DNA of 64,000 nt, taken from the NCBI GenBank assembly GCA_025531455.1, contig JAMYHL010000123.1:1-64000 (forward strand), given 5' to 3'. The translations under genes were made by a program, and so were the position numbers. This DNA is from Apiotrichum sp. Y4204. Taxonomy: Eukaryota > Basidiomycota > Tremellomycetes > Trichosporonales > Trichosporonaceae. The notes under the pieces were generated by a model, which saw only the letters and a program-made list of their open reading frames with translations, was not told where the DNA came from and ran no database searches. The first letter of the stretch is position 1; every line of letters begins with the position of its first letter. Positions 12,240 to 24,136 of the stretch are shown in pieces.

Positions 12240-13380
12240 ATGACTACTGTACGATCTCCGACAACTCCAAACAAGCAAACAGTGGCGGCCCTTGTGGCCT
12301 GCGTAGAGCGCAACGACTCGGTTGTGCGAGCGGTCGACCTTTTCCGTGACTGCAGACACTACACGGCACCTATGGAAATGTTGACCAAGATTATCCTGTA
12401 CGAGGCCATCATCAACATGGGTCCTCTCTGGTGGAACGGTCTTCTGCACGTCATCACGATCCAAGTCGCTCCAGTCGTCGTTCTAAAGCGCTGCGGAGCC
12501 AGCGACCCCGCTCTGGCCGGTTTCAACGGCGGTACGAGTCTTAAAGACTCTCGAGACATGCTTATGGCAACGATAACTGCGGCCGGCCTTGGTCAGCGCG
12601 AACCTTCAGCACTACTGGCCAAGATGTCGGTAGGTCGCGTGTTAGGTCACGCAGAACGACGCTGACGACATACAAACAGAATGAAAGACAGTCTTTCTTC
12701 AACCCGTCGACAGGAATGTGGCAGGTCTCAACCAGAGCCAACCATACCATCGAAGGTGTGAACTCCGCCTCTGTGGGTGAGTCTCAATGGCGACGTCAAA
12801 TCTGATTCTGGCAGTCAGAGTGAAGATTGAAGACGAAAGCAAGGCGGAATGGGGTTCCGACCTCTCAACGACAGCTCCCCACGTTCCAAACATTTGGGAT
12901 GCTCCAGGCCGGCCATCCAAAGCCAGTGAGTCTATAGTGGACTCACCATCGGCTTGTTGGAGAAGTGCTGATGCCCAACCTACAGACTATGACAGCGCTG
13001 CCCCTCAGCCTAACCCCCAGCCTCGCAAGTCCAAGCGGAAGCGTTCCGACGAGGACGACAGCTCTCACAACGGCATCCCTAATGGTCAGCATAACCAGGA
13101 TCACGTCGTAAAGCGAATTAAGCGCGATCTCGAGAACCTGGAGCACCAGACTCGCACCAAGTCCAAGGACCGGGCAGCAAAGCTGGCGATGATCAAGCAA
13201 CGCCGCAAAGCCCAAATGAAGAGCCTCCAAAAGTTTGTCTGCAAACACAACACCGCCGTCGCTGAGGTTACAAACCGCCACAAGTCGGAGGTGCACGCGC
13301 TCAAGACCAAACTCGACAGCTTTGTGAAAAACCACACTGCGGAGTCCAAGAAGATCGATGATCTGATTGCCAAACTGTGA
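12240..13380 (+). CDS. Basic coiled-coil protein, probably nuclear, function unknown
   Basis: Four exons (12240-12629, 12680-12776, 12815-12925, 12986-13380) give 330 residues in closed frame. The first ~130 residues are mixed helical with a hydrophobic stretch around NMGPLWWNGLLHVITIQVAP. The middle is polar. A likely nuclear localisation signal RKSKRKRSDEDDSSH follows. The last ~110 residues are a highly charged helix with many heptads (KRIKRDLENLEHQ, QRRKAQMKSLQKFV, EVHALKTKLDSFV), ending in DDLIAKL. I do not recognise the family. The ATG at 12240 is the first in frame. Its layout of variable head plus basic coiled coil would fit a DNA- or chromatin-associated scaffold, which is inference only. 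Confidence 0.75.
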
Positions 13381-13774
13381 AGCCAGCCAAGACTTGCTTT
13401 CGCTTTGTTGAAACCGAGCTGCGCGCAGTTTTTCCCCCGGCCAAGCCGCCTCTTGACCAGTCTCTCGCGTCCGTCCGTTGCTTCGTTGACACCTTACCTC
13501 TCGCCCACACCATCCTGTATCATACCTCACACTCTCTTGTCCTTCTTATCCTCCCACTCCTGATGAGGTCTCCCCCCCACACCTCACTTGCAGCATGGTC
13601 CCGCTCTCGTAGACGGTAGCTATTCTGATAGCAGTATGGATGCATATACGGCAGAATCATTGTCGTAGCCTCCACCCAACAAGGCTCCTTTCGTATCCAT
13701 CCCGTTCACTCCTCGTCATCCAACTGCTTATCACAGCTCATCTGCTCTCTCTTCACGCGTCCCTAGCGTCAGCT
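13381..13774. other. Short gap between convergent gene ends
   Basis: C/T-rich downstream sequence of the plus-strand gene. I see no coding or structural signal in it. Confidence 0.5.
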
Positions 13775-14635
13775 TCACAACGCGACATACATACCGGCGA
13801 CCCGCGCGCGGCCACAACCGGCCGGACGACAAGGAGCGGTGGGCTCTGACCGAGTTTGACTGCAACGATCTGCAGTCAGCGCGTCCCAGCCTTCAGTCAT
13901 GCGCACGTTGTTCTTCTTGCTGAGTATTGCGAGCCGCGCCGAGATATACGCCTCTGGCTCCGTTTCCCATCGATTTTTGCTTGCTTCGACCTCCATCACC
14001 GGGAGTGAAGACAGCCACGCGTGGAGGTTCCGACTGCGCGAGTAGAGCATGCCGGGAACTCTGCGTTCCGGATCCTTGGTCTCCGGCATTGGCATGGTAA
14101 CGGGTGCGCCCGCGGCCTGGAGCTGCGCGACAACGAGTGCGACTCCACACGCGATGAACCGTTCCCGAAGACCCTCACGCCTGTGGCCGGTGTGGTATAC
14201 CCCGCCTTCTGCAATGCATACAAGCATGCCAAGCGACATTGTGTACGCGGGCCAGGAGGTGTACCGTTTCGCGGGTTGGACGAGGCACATGGCCCGCGCG
14301 AGCCGCGACGACGCAATGGGGAAGTCTTCGTGCAGAATGCGGAGGTCGTCCTGGAACTGTGGAGGCATAGGAGACAAGGTGAGAGGTGTAGAAGTGAAAA
14401 CAGCGACAGCGGGTAATATTGTTCGAGTGCCTAGAATGTCCCGGGACCAAGGGAGTGTTTACACGACGTCGGGCGCAGTCCTGTGACGCTCCCAGCGACC
14501 GAAGACCATCCCACATATGATGAGGCTTGCCTCGCGACGTGTCAGATCAGCCTCTCGGATGGCTTGGGCTTCGAGCCTCGTCGTGGTGAGACGTGGGAAC
14601 AGCGATTCCCACAAATGAGGTCCGTCCACACGCAT
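13775..14635 (-). CDS. Hypothetical protein, two-exon model, weak
   Basis: Proposed exons are 14635-14465 and 14356-13775, joined by an intron with donor gtgtaa and acceptor cctccacag, giving 250 residues. The first exon encodes MRVDGPHLWESLFPRL and a charged helix. The second begins FQDDLRILHEDFP and continues as a mostly helical domain with CLVQPAKRYTSWPAY. The last ~40 residues look low-quality, so the true end may differ. The donor is non-standard and the ATG is a choice among poor options, as an upstream exon may exist. I recognise no family. Codon use and the smooth junction are the only support. Confidence 0.4.
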
Positions 14636-14907
14636 CCTACGCCACTGGCTGCCAGTTGGGACCCAGACGAAGACTACTGTAACCCTGGATGTAGCTTCAT
14701 GGACCTTCGCGTCCACGCCCTAGCCCAGCCCTCTCATGCCCGATGTTGCGCCCGTCGCCCGCGCCCACGCTTGGACTTCTATCAGTGCATACTTGTGCGA
14801 ATTGCCATAGGTACAATGTCAGGATACACTGTGTATTGGAGTTACGAGGTGCGAATCTATGCAGTTGTTTCCAATGCCGGAGTTTGGTAAAACACGGTGT
14901 CCATGCA

Positions 14908-16409
14908 CTAACGACGGCGCTTGCTTGCCCGGTCGTCTTCCCTCCGCGTTCCGGTGCTGCCAGACCCGCCGGCAGCAGCCTCAGCCCGCCCGAGAATAGA
15001 GATGCCCTGGTTGCCGCCCGGCTTGCCTCGGCGGTCATCTCGGCGGTCATCACGGCGGTCGTCGCGGCGGTCCCTATCATCTCTGCGGTCACGGTCATCA
15101 CGGTCGCGGTCTCGACGATCGTCTCGGCGGTCGCGGTCTCCTTGGCGGGCACCGCCCCTGTCCCCAACTCGCTGCTCACCGCGGTCGCGATCCCTGTCGC
15201 GGTCACGGTCGCGATCTCCGTGATACCTGTCGTCACCTCTCCCGGGACCTCCGTGGCCTCCGCCCCTTGCGCCACCTGCATTTCGACGTCCTCGGTCGCT
15301 TCGTCCTCCCCGGTCGCGGTCACTTGGTGTTCCTCGGTCATCGCGGGACGTCTGCCCATTTGACGGCAGCGAACCAAATTGAGCCTTGTACGCTTGGACC
15401 TCGCCGCGTAACGACTCTACGACGCTGAGATTATGTGTGAGGTCGGAGCTGATGTCAGTTGTGTAGCCTAGAAAGCGTGCACATACTCAAGGGATGCGAT
15501 CACTGCCTTTGTATCTGCATGTCAGCAAAGCAGATTGCTGATGATTCAAGACCCACCATGCAAGGTCTTTATCCACTCATCGCCGTCGGCGCGGCCCGCT
15601 TCGGCAATCATGTCGCCTAGTTCCTCATTCTCGAGCATCAAAGTCTTGACACGTTCGACCACAGCGTGGAGGTCCACATCTTTCCCTTGAGACATGGTGG
15701 CGGAGCTAGGAGCGGCGGGACTGGGAGGGGGAATGATAGGAGTGAGGCCAAGGCCGACAGTGGGCGGGGCGGGGTCCCGAGGTGGAGGCGTGACTTCAAT
15801 GCCAATGGGCGGCGACTCAACCGGAATAGGCGTAGTGGCGACGCTGGACCCGGGCGTGAGGACGGTGTCCAGTGTCACCTTGGAGCTCGTTGCGATGTCC
15901 GTACGGGAGGCTGCGCCGAGGAATGTGTACCGCAGCGCAGCATTCTCGCGCGTCAGCTCCCAGATGTGTTGCCGGAGGAGAGCGAGTACGGGAATGAGGT
16001 TGGGAGGTACAGGTATGGGGAGCTCTAAGTTCGATGCTGGCGAGTCCGAAGCAGGGACGCGGGTGCTGTGAGATGGGAAGCGTGCTTCGAGCTCTTGCAC
16101 GCGCGACTGACATCAGCTGCGAGCGTTGCTAGAGCTACTCACCGACAATGCATCACGTTCTCGCTCGAGGTCGAGGATGCGCTGTGATAGCATGATCTCA
16201 TTGTCCGTTGCAAGGTGGAGACCGGCAAAGTCGGCCGGGAGCGACGCAGCGGGTGGAGCCGGACTAGCTGCGGCAGTGTTCGCGTGAATGCTCTCCTGCC
16301 ATTAGTTTTGATGAAGGAAGAAGGTTGCGCACCATGTCGTCGTCACGGGAGTCGTCTAGTCGTGTCAGTGATAAGGAGGAGTGGGGGACATACCCAAAGG
16401 CAGGTCCAT
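14908..16409 (-). CDS. Coiled-coil protein with Arg/Asp-rich tail, possible WTAP/Mum2-type m6A-writer subunit
   Basis: Six exons (16409-16394, 16355-16333, 16295-16143, 16106-15557, 15514-15487, 15424-14908) splice to 428 residues. The first two are only 16 and 23 nt. Residues ~45-70 form a coiled coil (IMLSQRILDLERERDALS). A proline-rich linker follows. Residues ~210-265 form a second helix containing VERVKTLMLENEELGDMI and SLRGEVQAYKAQFG. The C-terminal ~130 residues are Gly/Arg then Arg/Asp repeats (DRRDDRRDRDRD), ending in SKRRR. The NEELG-type helix resembles the core of the WTAP/FL(2)D/Mum2 family, which scaffolds mRNA m6A methyltransferase. RD-rich tails are common in splicing and RNA-processing proteins. 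The RNA-processing role is reasonably likely, but the WTAP assignment is from memory of the motif and is tentative. Confidence 0.7.
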
Positions 16410-17194
16410 TTCGTCAAGTTTGTCTTGTATTATAGTCTCATGAGTTGGAAGGCATCGATGATGGGGGTGACGAGTGCGGCGCCAGACAAGGAAGCGCGGT
16501 GTGAACGTGGACAAGGTGTATGGGACCTGGATCGTGGAGTCTGGGAACCCAGTGTCGCGTCGGCGCGCTTACAAGTGAGGTTGGTCGTGGGTCGCGTTCT
16601 TCGGCTGGTCTGGCCGTGTACACTGTGAGAAGCAAGGTTCTAGTTTTGACCGAGAGCGAATGACACTGATGGCGAGAGAGTCTGTTTTTTCTGATGATGA
16701 TTGTTTGTTGTTGTCAAGATGCATGCATTGTTCTGTGCAATCTGTATGGTCTCTCTCTCTTGAGGTTCGGTTGTCTTGTTGCACTCCCAAAACAACAGGG
16801 GAGGAATGATGCACACGACGATCATCCGAACTGGGTGACTTCCTAACACGTGGGGTTACATAATGGCAGTCCCCTTTCGGATCCGGGGGGTTGATTCTCG
16901 GTTGATCAGGTGCCAATGTGAGGCTTTGGATTGGACAAGATGCAATATGCAGAGGTGCAGAGGTCCAGAGCACGCCGCGCCCCCCCCCCGAAGCGAGAAA
17001 GCATCGATGACGTTGATGGCGCGGCAGACAGCATGCAGTATGGCTACCCAGCAGTCGCACTTGGCAGAATGATCCTCATCTGACGGATGGACGTGAGAGA
17101 AAACAAAACTCGCGCTCTCTAGATGCCCCGATTATTCTCTCCGCAACTCGATCTCTCCTTCACAGCTTATCGCATCTTTTCAACACTCTCCACA
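16410..17194. other. Divergent promoter region, no gene seen
   Basis: This 785-bp stretch separates a minus-strand and a plus-strand gene, so it must hold both promoters. A C-tract lies at about 16978-16991. An in-frame ATG at 17123 could extend the next gene by 24 residues. Confidence 0.5.
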
Positions 17195-18027
17195 ATGGCG
17201 ACCTCCGCAAACCCGATATTTCAGAACTACTCGGCCAAGACGCAGGTGACGCTGCACGCCACCGTCAAGGTCGCGCAGGCCACCGGCATGCTCGTGCCAC
17301 CCCTGTACATTATCACGACCCTCGCGCGCCGCCGACCGCTTTCCATCAACGCCATTATGCGCAATGCCGCCACTTCGGTCGTTATTGGCGCTGGTATCGG
17401 CACCGGAGTGGGATATCTCCGTCTCAAGAATGAGCCGCAGGACAAGATTGATGACAGGATGGAACGTCTGGTGCGTATCAGATGAATGAGGAGTTGGATT
17501 GCAGGACCTACCGGTGAACCTCCGAACGACGACTAGCGGGCAGCTGGTACAAGTGACTTGAGTTCACCCAACCTCTTCACGAAGGTCCAGCGTTTTCTGT
17601 TCACATTGCCCGGAGTGGTAAAACCGAGGCCCGTCATGATGAGCAGCTCAATATCTTTCATCCCAACCCCCATCTTACTCCTCCCCACTAACACCCAGCG
17701 CTACAACGTCGGCCAGGTTGGCACAGACGACTACAGCTTCATTGGTGCGGCGGTAGGCGCGCTCCTCTCGCCTGCGATCTTCCTGCGCCGGGCCCCGATG
17801 CCGACCCTCGTACTGGGCGGTGCCGCCATTGGCATTGGCGCAGGCGTATGGACGCATATCGTGCAGACACTCATGAAGGGAGAGGACGTCAGCCCTGATG
17901 CTATGGTGCGTACTTGTGATGCCCACAGTATCGCGCACCCTTGTCAGTTTGACTGAACATTGCGCGCGATAAGAACCACAAGTGCCCATGCTGACTCCAG
18001 GCCTTCGAGCTTCCAGAATCGAAGTAG
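17195..18027 (+). CDS. Small glycine-rich membrane protein, possibly DUF1757-like
   Basis: Three exons (17195-17470, 17699-17905, 18001-18027) encode 169 residues. The last exon is only eight codons plus stop. Hydrophobic segments occur at ATGMLVPPLYIITTLA and in TSVVIGAGIGTGVGYLRL. A second pair follows the first intron (FIGAAVGALLSPAIFL and LVLGGAAIGIGAGVW). The GxxxG-rich helices recall Tim17-type or other small mitochondrial inner-membrane proteins. I also recall a fungal DUF1757 family of this shape. The start at 17195 has a good context (cacaATGG). The alternative ATG at 17123 would add MPRLFSPQLDLSFTAYRI and could be a mitochondrial presequence. Function unknown. Confidence 0.75.
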
Positions 18028-21000
18028 TTATAAGGATCAGGATAATAACATGCTATGGATTACGCGATATGCCTAAGTTCTCAATGGGCAGAGCCTTGAC
18101 CTCTGGCTGCTCACGTATTACAGTCACAAGCTCTACCCATGCTACGACTGTCACGCCCCAGGTATCTTGGCAGCTGACGAACGACAAACGAAGCAGACAC
18201 CCCTGCCCCATCGGAACTGCGATCAATTCATTCGCTGCTGATACACACAAGACCAACGGTATCCGGCCAATGCTACGCAGTGACTCCGGCCAAAAGCATC
18301 CCGTTTATAACCACCTGGCGACTGACTCCAGCCTGACCTGCGATCGGGGATCTCGGGGGTGGTCCTGTTCTATTGTAACGTGACGCAGACTCTTGTTACA
18401 TCGCCGACGTGACACTGAGTCTCAAATCTGCCCTGAGACCAAACAGGTGATTGGTGACACTGCAGCGAATCCAACGGCAGACACGGCTGGACTTGACATG
18501 CGCATGGTAGCCGAGCTCCAGTCCTCTGGTTTGCAGAGCGCCCCTGCGCCTGATCGACTAGGCTGGACAAACCGCACTCAGACCATTGAACCGGCCGGTA
18601 CACATTGGTAATGGCAGCCCATTGGGGCAACGCAGAGCTGAGGACGGTGGCGGATGTGTTGTCACCCGGTGGCTAATCTACCTTTTGGTGTCCACTGGTA
18701 CGCAATGATGTGGACAAGGTGCCGACGGTACGGAGGCGGCACTTTACTGGCGCGACGGCTTACACTGAGATGCATGGACTGACGCTCGTGTGCTTGGCTA
18801 GCTTGGCTTACACCCCAGCACGGTTCCCGCGAGGCCTTCGTCGATCCTCCGTAGCAAACATCTGCGACAGGCGCCTTCTTGCGCTATTCCTGTTCCACAT
18901 TGTGATATTGTGGATATCGTGGCTTCAATGCCTCACCGACCACACGTCACGTCCTGGCCACCACAGTTCCCTGGTCCCTTGATAAACGCGCTCATGTGCC
19001 CATGTATCTCCTCGTTCACTTGACATGGTCTGCCCTATCCAGAACCTGACCGAATGGCGCCAGGCGCAGAACACCCGGTAGAAACTCATGGCTTCCCTTT
19101 CGTTTACCTTCGTGATCTCCCGCCATACGCTCCAGCATGCACGGGTCTTTGTCGTCGTCCGTGTCCCTACGGCCTGTGGCGAGGCGATTGCATGTCGAAC
19201 TCCTTCGCCGTTCACAAGCGTGCGCCACGAGTCAAACATTGGAACGGACGGTCTTGGAAACGCAAGCTGTGTCACGCCCCATAAAACATTCTTCTGTTCC
19301 TTCTGGAGACACAGGCAGAAGAGTGGGGATACCGGTGAGCTACTCATCACCAACAGGCGTGCGATGTACTGCTCCCATGACCGTAGGGTTCTCTCGTGCG
19401 CCATCCGCGGCAGAGGTCTCTTACATGGGCGCAATTGCACCTGTGATTGGAACTGAAACCCTGCGAGTCGAAGACGGGGGTTGAAACGCACATCGCGGCC
19501 TCGTGGTTCATTGTGGAAGATATGATTCTCGTTTCGCCCAGGGATTGAGCTTGAACAAGTGAACAAGCTCCGCTGTGTCCATCCCTTGATCCCTTGGAGG
19601 CCTTGAAGGCTTGCAATCTGTTGCACACACGCGAACTATGCATTGTGTGCGCGTGTGCCTGGTTGGACCCAGTGGCCAGTGTCTCCGGAATGGAAGGCTC
19701 GGTGATCAGTGACCTCCTTGGCCGCCACCCTTGTGCGCACAATCGTCAGGAACCCAAGTTTCCTTCCCTTCCTTCTTCACATACCACCTCCGAACGCCCC
19801 CACCGTCTCGCTCATTCCCAGTCACAGCGTAACTCATCAACTCACTTGACTTACCCTCATTGACTCACCTTTGATCCTCTCGGTTCCGGTCCTGTCCAAA
19901 CCTTTCAAGCACCTTCTTGGAGGCTTGAGTCGCGAAGATTGGCGTAAGTACTGTCCCTGCTTTGTCGCGGAACGCGGCCAGAACGGCCGGAGAGGCCAAG
20001 GGTTGTGCGGTGTGCGTCTGTGCCGTTGTGTTACGAGTGGGGCTGATGGGTTGAAGGTCTGGTCTTGAACAGACCGGGTGTGAGGTGGCGCTGTCTTGGT
20101 CGTGGTGTCCGAACGGCAAGGAAGAGAAACGTAGCTGCAAAGAGGCCAGCTCTGACCACAAAACCAGCAGCCAAAAAGAAGCCTCATGGGGGCTATGGCC
20201 TATGACAAACGGAAACACAGTGTATACGCACAGACCGTCAAACGCGCTCTTTGGAGTTTCCCCTTATCTCCTTTGGCTGCTCCTGTTCAAGACGGGAGGA
20301 CTCGAGAGGAAGTCGAGGATCGAGGATCGAGGAGGCACAGGGGACACAACCCTGCACGACCTGTCTGCCGCCTGGAGCGTGCCACTTTTGGGTTCCTGAT
20401 TTCCTGAGCCCATGGCCGTCGCTCGCGCAGTTTCTCCAGTCATATCAATCACCTGCCCACACGAGCCCGAATGGGTCACCACTCTCTCCACATTTCCCTG
20501 CGCCTCGTCCTGCGTGCCTGACGCGCATGCGCATGGGGCACCAGACCATGTTTCTGTCCACAACGGCCAGGCGCGCCAGGCCACAGGATAGAAGGGAGCC
20601 CGGCCGCGTCGCGGCCTGCGACAGGGTGCCAGATCGGCACTAGACGTGCGCTAATCTGGGTCGATCGGGTCGACGATGTCATCGTATCGGCCAGTCATCT
20701 CTTTTCGAGCCCATCTCACTCGGCGACGGTTGAGTCGAGTCGACTGTGCGGAAGTCACTCCAGTGCACTTCTCTCAATTCCCTGTATCATACTTGCTTCT
20801 TTTGTCACACATTGTGGTTATGGATGACCGATACATCAACCTTTGGGCCTCTGGGGCCGTCGGCCTCCATATGGACTCTACTTTCGTGCTGTTGGCTGCT
20901 GGCTGCTCGCTCCCCGGCTATTGGTGTTCACTGCTGTTGGCTAGCTGGCGAGACGCAAGGCGCACAAGCCTCTTTGGTGGCGTTCCGTCCTCTTGTCCAA

Positions 21001-21710
21001 AGTGTCGGAGCTCTACCCGATTTCCGACCCCCCGCCTGCGACCACAGCAAGGGAGAGCGACAGCGGTGGCTGCGAGATCCGTGCGCGAATTTTTTTCTTC
21101 TTCTGCCTGTGTGTATGTGTCTGTGATCTGTGTCTGTGTCTGTGTCTGTGTGTGCCGCATTTCTCTCATTATTCGCCTTGACGCAGCTCGAGGGGCATGA
21201 GCGCATGAACGGCTGCTCTGTCGAAACTGTCGCGTGCCTCGAGTCTAGGTCTCACTCTATCACTCTATTACTCTCCTTTTCCGTCTTGATCCGTGCGATC
21301 ACTGCCCCCTTGCTTTGTCTGTCGTTGTCCCCCACGAATCGTCCAGGCGCGCTACACACGTCACAGCCTACACATCCTGCCCATCCTCATTCATCCGATC
21401 ATCCTGTGCTCGGCCTGCATTGCCTCCCATGCCTCCCACATAGCCTCGCCTCACCGCATTCTCTGCTCGCCTGCTATCTTGCCTCTCGCGTCGATCTTGA
21501 CAATCTCGTTGCCACCCGCGTCTGTCCAATCTCTCGTATCGCCCTTCCGGACTCCGACACGACTTGTCTTGCGGTTTCTTGCCTCTCACGCCCTCACCCT
21601 CACTGTAGCCGTCCACGATTCTTTGACTCGCACGCTTGCTCGCCTCGCCGCGCGCCGGTCAACCTTTCCGTCCCTGGGCCCTTCATGAATCTAGTCACAT
21701 CCTAGTCATC
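18028..21710. other. 3.7-kb stretch without a supported gene
   Basis: Many overlapping open frames are present. The longest, on the minus strand over 18925-19626, lacks an ATG for most of its length. A TG-rich microsatellite occurs at about 21107-21155. From about 21200 the sequence becomes strongly C/T-rich, consistent with a long promoter and 5' leader for the gene at 21711. Confidence 0.45.
21107..21155. repeat. TG-rich microsatellite
   Basis: Imperfect run of tgtgtc/tgtgtg units, mostly (TGTC)n and (TG)n, with no flanking gene feature. Confidence 0.7.
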
Positions 21711-22738
21711 ATGTCCGGCATCACTTCACTGTACGTTCAACCCACTCACCGTTCTCCTTTATAATCCTTACTATCTCTCATCCTCTTTCTTTCTCTCTTT
21801 CTTCCTTTCTTTTCTTCAACCCGTTCTCCTGTTTGTCGCCACCCTCCAGCACCCACTCCCCATCACCACTGCTCTGTTACTGAGCATTTCTTTCTTTCTG
21901 CTCACTCTCTCCCTTCACTCACGAATAAATCTCGACGCGTCGCGCTTTGCTCACCCGCCCGAACCCTCTATTCCTTGCCACCGACTCATCCTTCGCGTCT
22001 TCCTGCCCCTTCGCCACTCACTCGATAACCTCAACGATGATCGTCTGCTGCACCATCCCGCTTTACCAGTACAGCGCGTACTTCCAGATGGCCCTCGGCG
22101 GATCAGTAGAGTTAGTGTTTCCTTCCTGTGCCCCTGCCTGTGTCCTCGCTAATGCTGACAGTCCTGCGACTCGGCTCTTTGCTATCAAGGAGATAGTTAA
22201 GTCTGAGACTGGCCCATCTATGGAGGGAATGACCCAGCACTACATCATCGGGTACATCAAAACCTGGATCGAGAGCGAGGACTCGCGTAAAGCCATCATG
22301 AGCGTCGTCACGGAGCGTCTCGGACAGCCCTGGCCATGCAACTACAAGGCTCTCGATATCCTCACTCTTATGCCCGTTGGCGAGCTATCAGGGGTCGTTG
22401 GAAAGCTCACCGAGCTTACCAAGAAGGAGGGAGAGGAGGGCAAGCACCTAAAGGCCCTCGCTGAGCCTCTCATCAAGAAGGTCCAGGCTGAGAAGGATAA
22501 GAAGGCTGCCGAGGAGGCCAAGAAGCGCGAGGCAGCTGTAGCGGCTGCTTGGGGTGGCCTTATCAACCCCGCGGCCATCCAGATTCAATGTCCTCCCACC
22601 GTTTCGTTTGGTTACCCCATGGGTGTGAACTACTGCCCCAACTACCTCCGTTCCGGCCTCACGCCCCACGCCTGCCCCCTGATGCGCTGCAATCCTGGCT
22701 GGCAGCCGTGCGTACATATGGGGTTCCACATGGGTTAG
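21711..22738 (+). CDS. Unknown helical protein with Cys-rich tail
   Basis: Three exons: 21711-21730, 22075-22110 and 22162-22738, 210 residues. The first intron is long (344 nt) and very C/T-rich, and the second is 51 nt. The product begins MSGITSLAYFQMALGGSVD and runs into a compact helical domain (residues ~20-130) with YIIGYIKTWIESED and LTLMPVGELSGVVGKLTEL. A lysine/glutamate-rich single helix follows (QAEKDKKAAEEAKKREA). The last ~50 residues contain five cysteines in a Gly/Pro/Met-rich tail (PYLR-type spacing, ending CVHMGFHMG). I do not recognise it. The short first exon is supported by the ATG context and by frame closure at both junctions, but its position should be confirmed with RNA data. 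Confidence 0.65.
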
Positions 22739-24136
22739 ATGGGGGGTAGGCTGGCGGGATTGGATCTCAAGCGATAGGAGTCCCCGTGTCTCGCCAGCTG
22801 TGCCTCTTCTCGCACTTCACAACTCACACTGCCAGTGTCACGATCAATTGCCCCCCCTTCCATCCAGCATTTTCGGTTGCGCTCACTACCGCCGCCTATG
22901 AGATTGTATGCGAAAGGACGCCATGCGTATGTGGCTGTCCAGGGCCCTAGCCTTCTACCCTACGGGTCCATAAACTGGTGACCAGCCCGAACGAACGACG
23001 TGTAGGAAGTGGGGAGAGTTGCCACCGGTCCCAATACACGAGATCCAAACACGATAACACACCGATACAGTGAGTGGCTTGTGCTTGGAACGCGATAGCT
23101 CACGACAACAGAGATCTTCGCAGACTGTCCCATCAGGCCATGAACCGTCAAGTCCTCAAGGCATCCCGTGACGACCAAGTCCGTGACCCAAGGCGCACCC
23201 CGATTGTACTAGTGCTGTAAATATGTATTCTATAAACTGTACATTGTTTGAACCGCTATTTTGTCGGAGAGCGACAGAAAACACATCCAAGTTCGTCCTG
23301 GATGGCTGGGACGCGTCTGGGACGCGTCTCTGTCATGTCCGTGATAATGACGTGTTATTTTTTACAGATGAACTATCGCCTAATCTACTCAGGTCTAGTA
23401 TAATCAAGGTGCTGAATCAAGCATTACGGCTGTTTATAAGTAGGCACTCTACACAAGCTAGTGTACGACGTTTATCACCACCACCAAGTGAGAAGCAGCA
23501 AAGTTATCTTTAGCACTGCGGCAGGGTGAAATCGTCACCCATAGCCCATGCATGGTCTGCTGCAGTTGCCGCTGACCGGCGGCCGACAAGCGCTGACGCT
23601 GACAAGCCGCTTGCATGAATGAATTGACAGCCGCCATCGGGGTTCTCGCACCGTCCTCACCTTTCTGTTATCCCGCAGATTGCTACGGCAATCCATCATT
23701 CATCAACAAGTTCATGCCCACACCAGCACGCTACACCCTTCTTCCGCGTCTCGACACTCCCCTTCCCTCACAATCGCCCTCCACCTCGGCGCCCTCCCCT
23801 CGCCGCCGCCGACGTTTCACCTGTGCCCGACCGCGCATCCTCCTCATCCCGATCGTCAGCTCGGTCGTCTTTATCGTCCTTCTGGCAGTGTATATGCCTA
23901 CGCAGGGACTGCGCTTGTGTATCCCTGGAACCCGTCTTGCTTGCAGTTACGCTCCTGCCTCCCAGTACACGCCCATCGCTGCGCTCGCACGTCCCGTGAC
24001 GTCTTCCATCACCTCCGCACACACTTCTGCGCCTCCCCCGAAATCGAAAGCTCTTGTCTTCGGTACTACGAGTTTCAGCAAGCAGGTCACTACTACATCT
24101 CTCGCCACCTCTACCCCTACGTCAACCTCCACAATC
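22739..24136. other. Intergenic region, with an open extension into the next gene
   Basis: 22739-23614 has no supported gene. A locally AT-rich patch at about 23215-23400 contains a pair of ACGCGT motifs (23311-23316 and 23322-23327). From 23615 the frame of the downstream PPX1 gene is already open, and this is described separately. Confidence 0.5.
23615..24136 (+). other. In-frame upstream extension of PPX1 with a predicted membrane helix
   Basis: 174 codons lie open and in frame directly before the PPX1 ATG, starting with an ATG at 23615 and containing another at 23714. The encoded segment has a basic patch (RRRRRFTCARPR), then about 20 hydrophobic residues (ILLIPIVSSVVFIVLLAV), then a Ser/Thr-rich linker. 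That is the layout of a type II signal anchor. If translated, it would tether the phosphatase to a membrane. It may instead be an untranslated leader that happens to be open. Confidence 0.4.

Noticed and set aside
14697..15377. 226-codon minus-strand frame and the 206-codon plus-strand frame over the Arg/Asp region
   Set aside because: Both are shadows created by the repetitive CGG/GAC codons of the RD-rich tail on the minus strand; the real frame ends in SKRRR and splices with upstream exons.
18925..19626. 233-codon minus-strand open frame
   Set aside because: It begins with GTG, has no ATG for about 75 codons, no recognisable domain and no splice partner.
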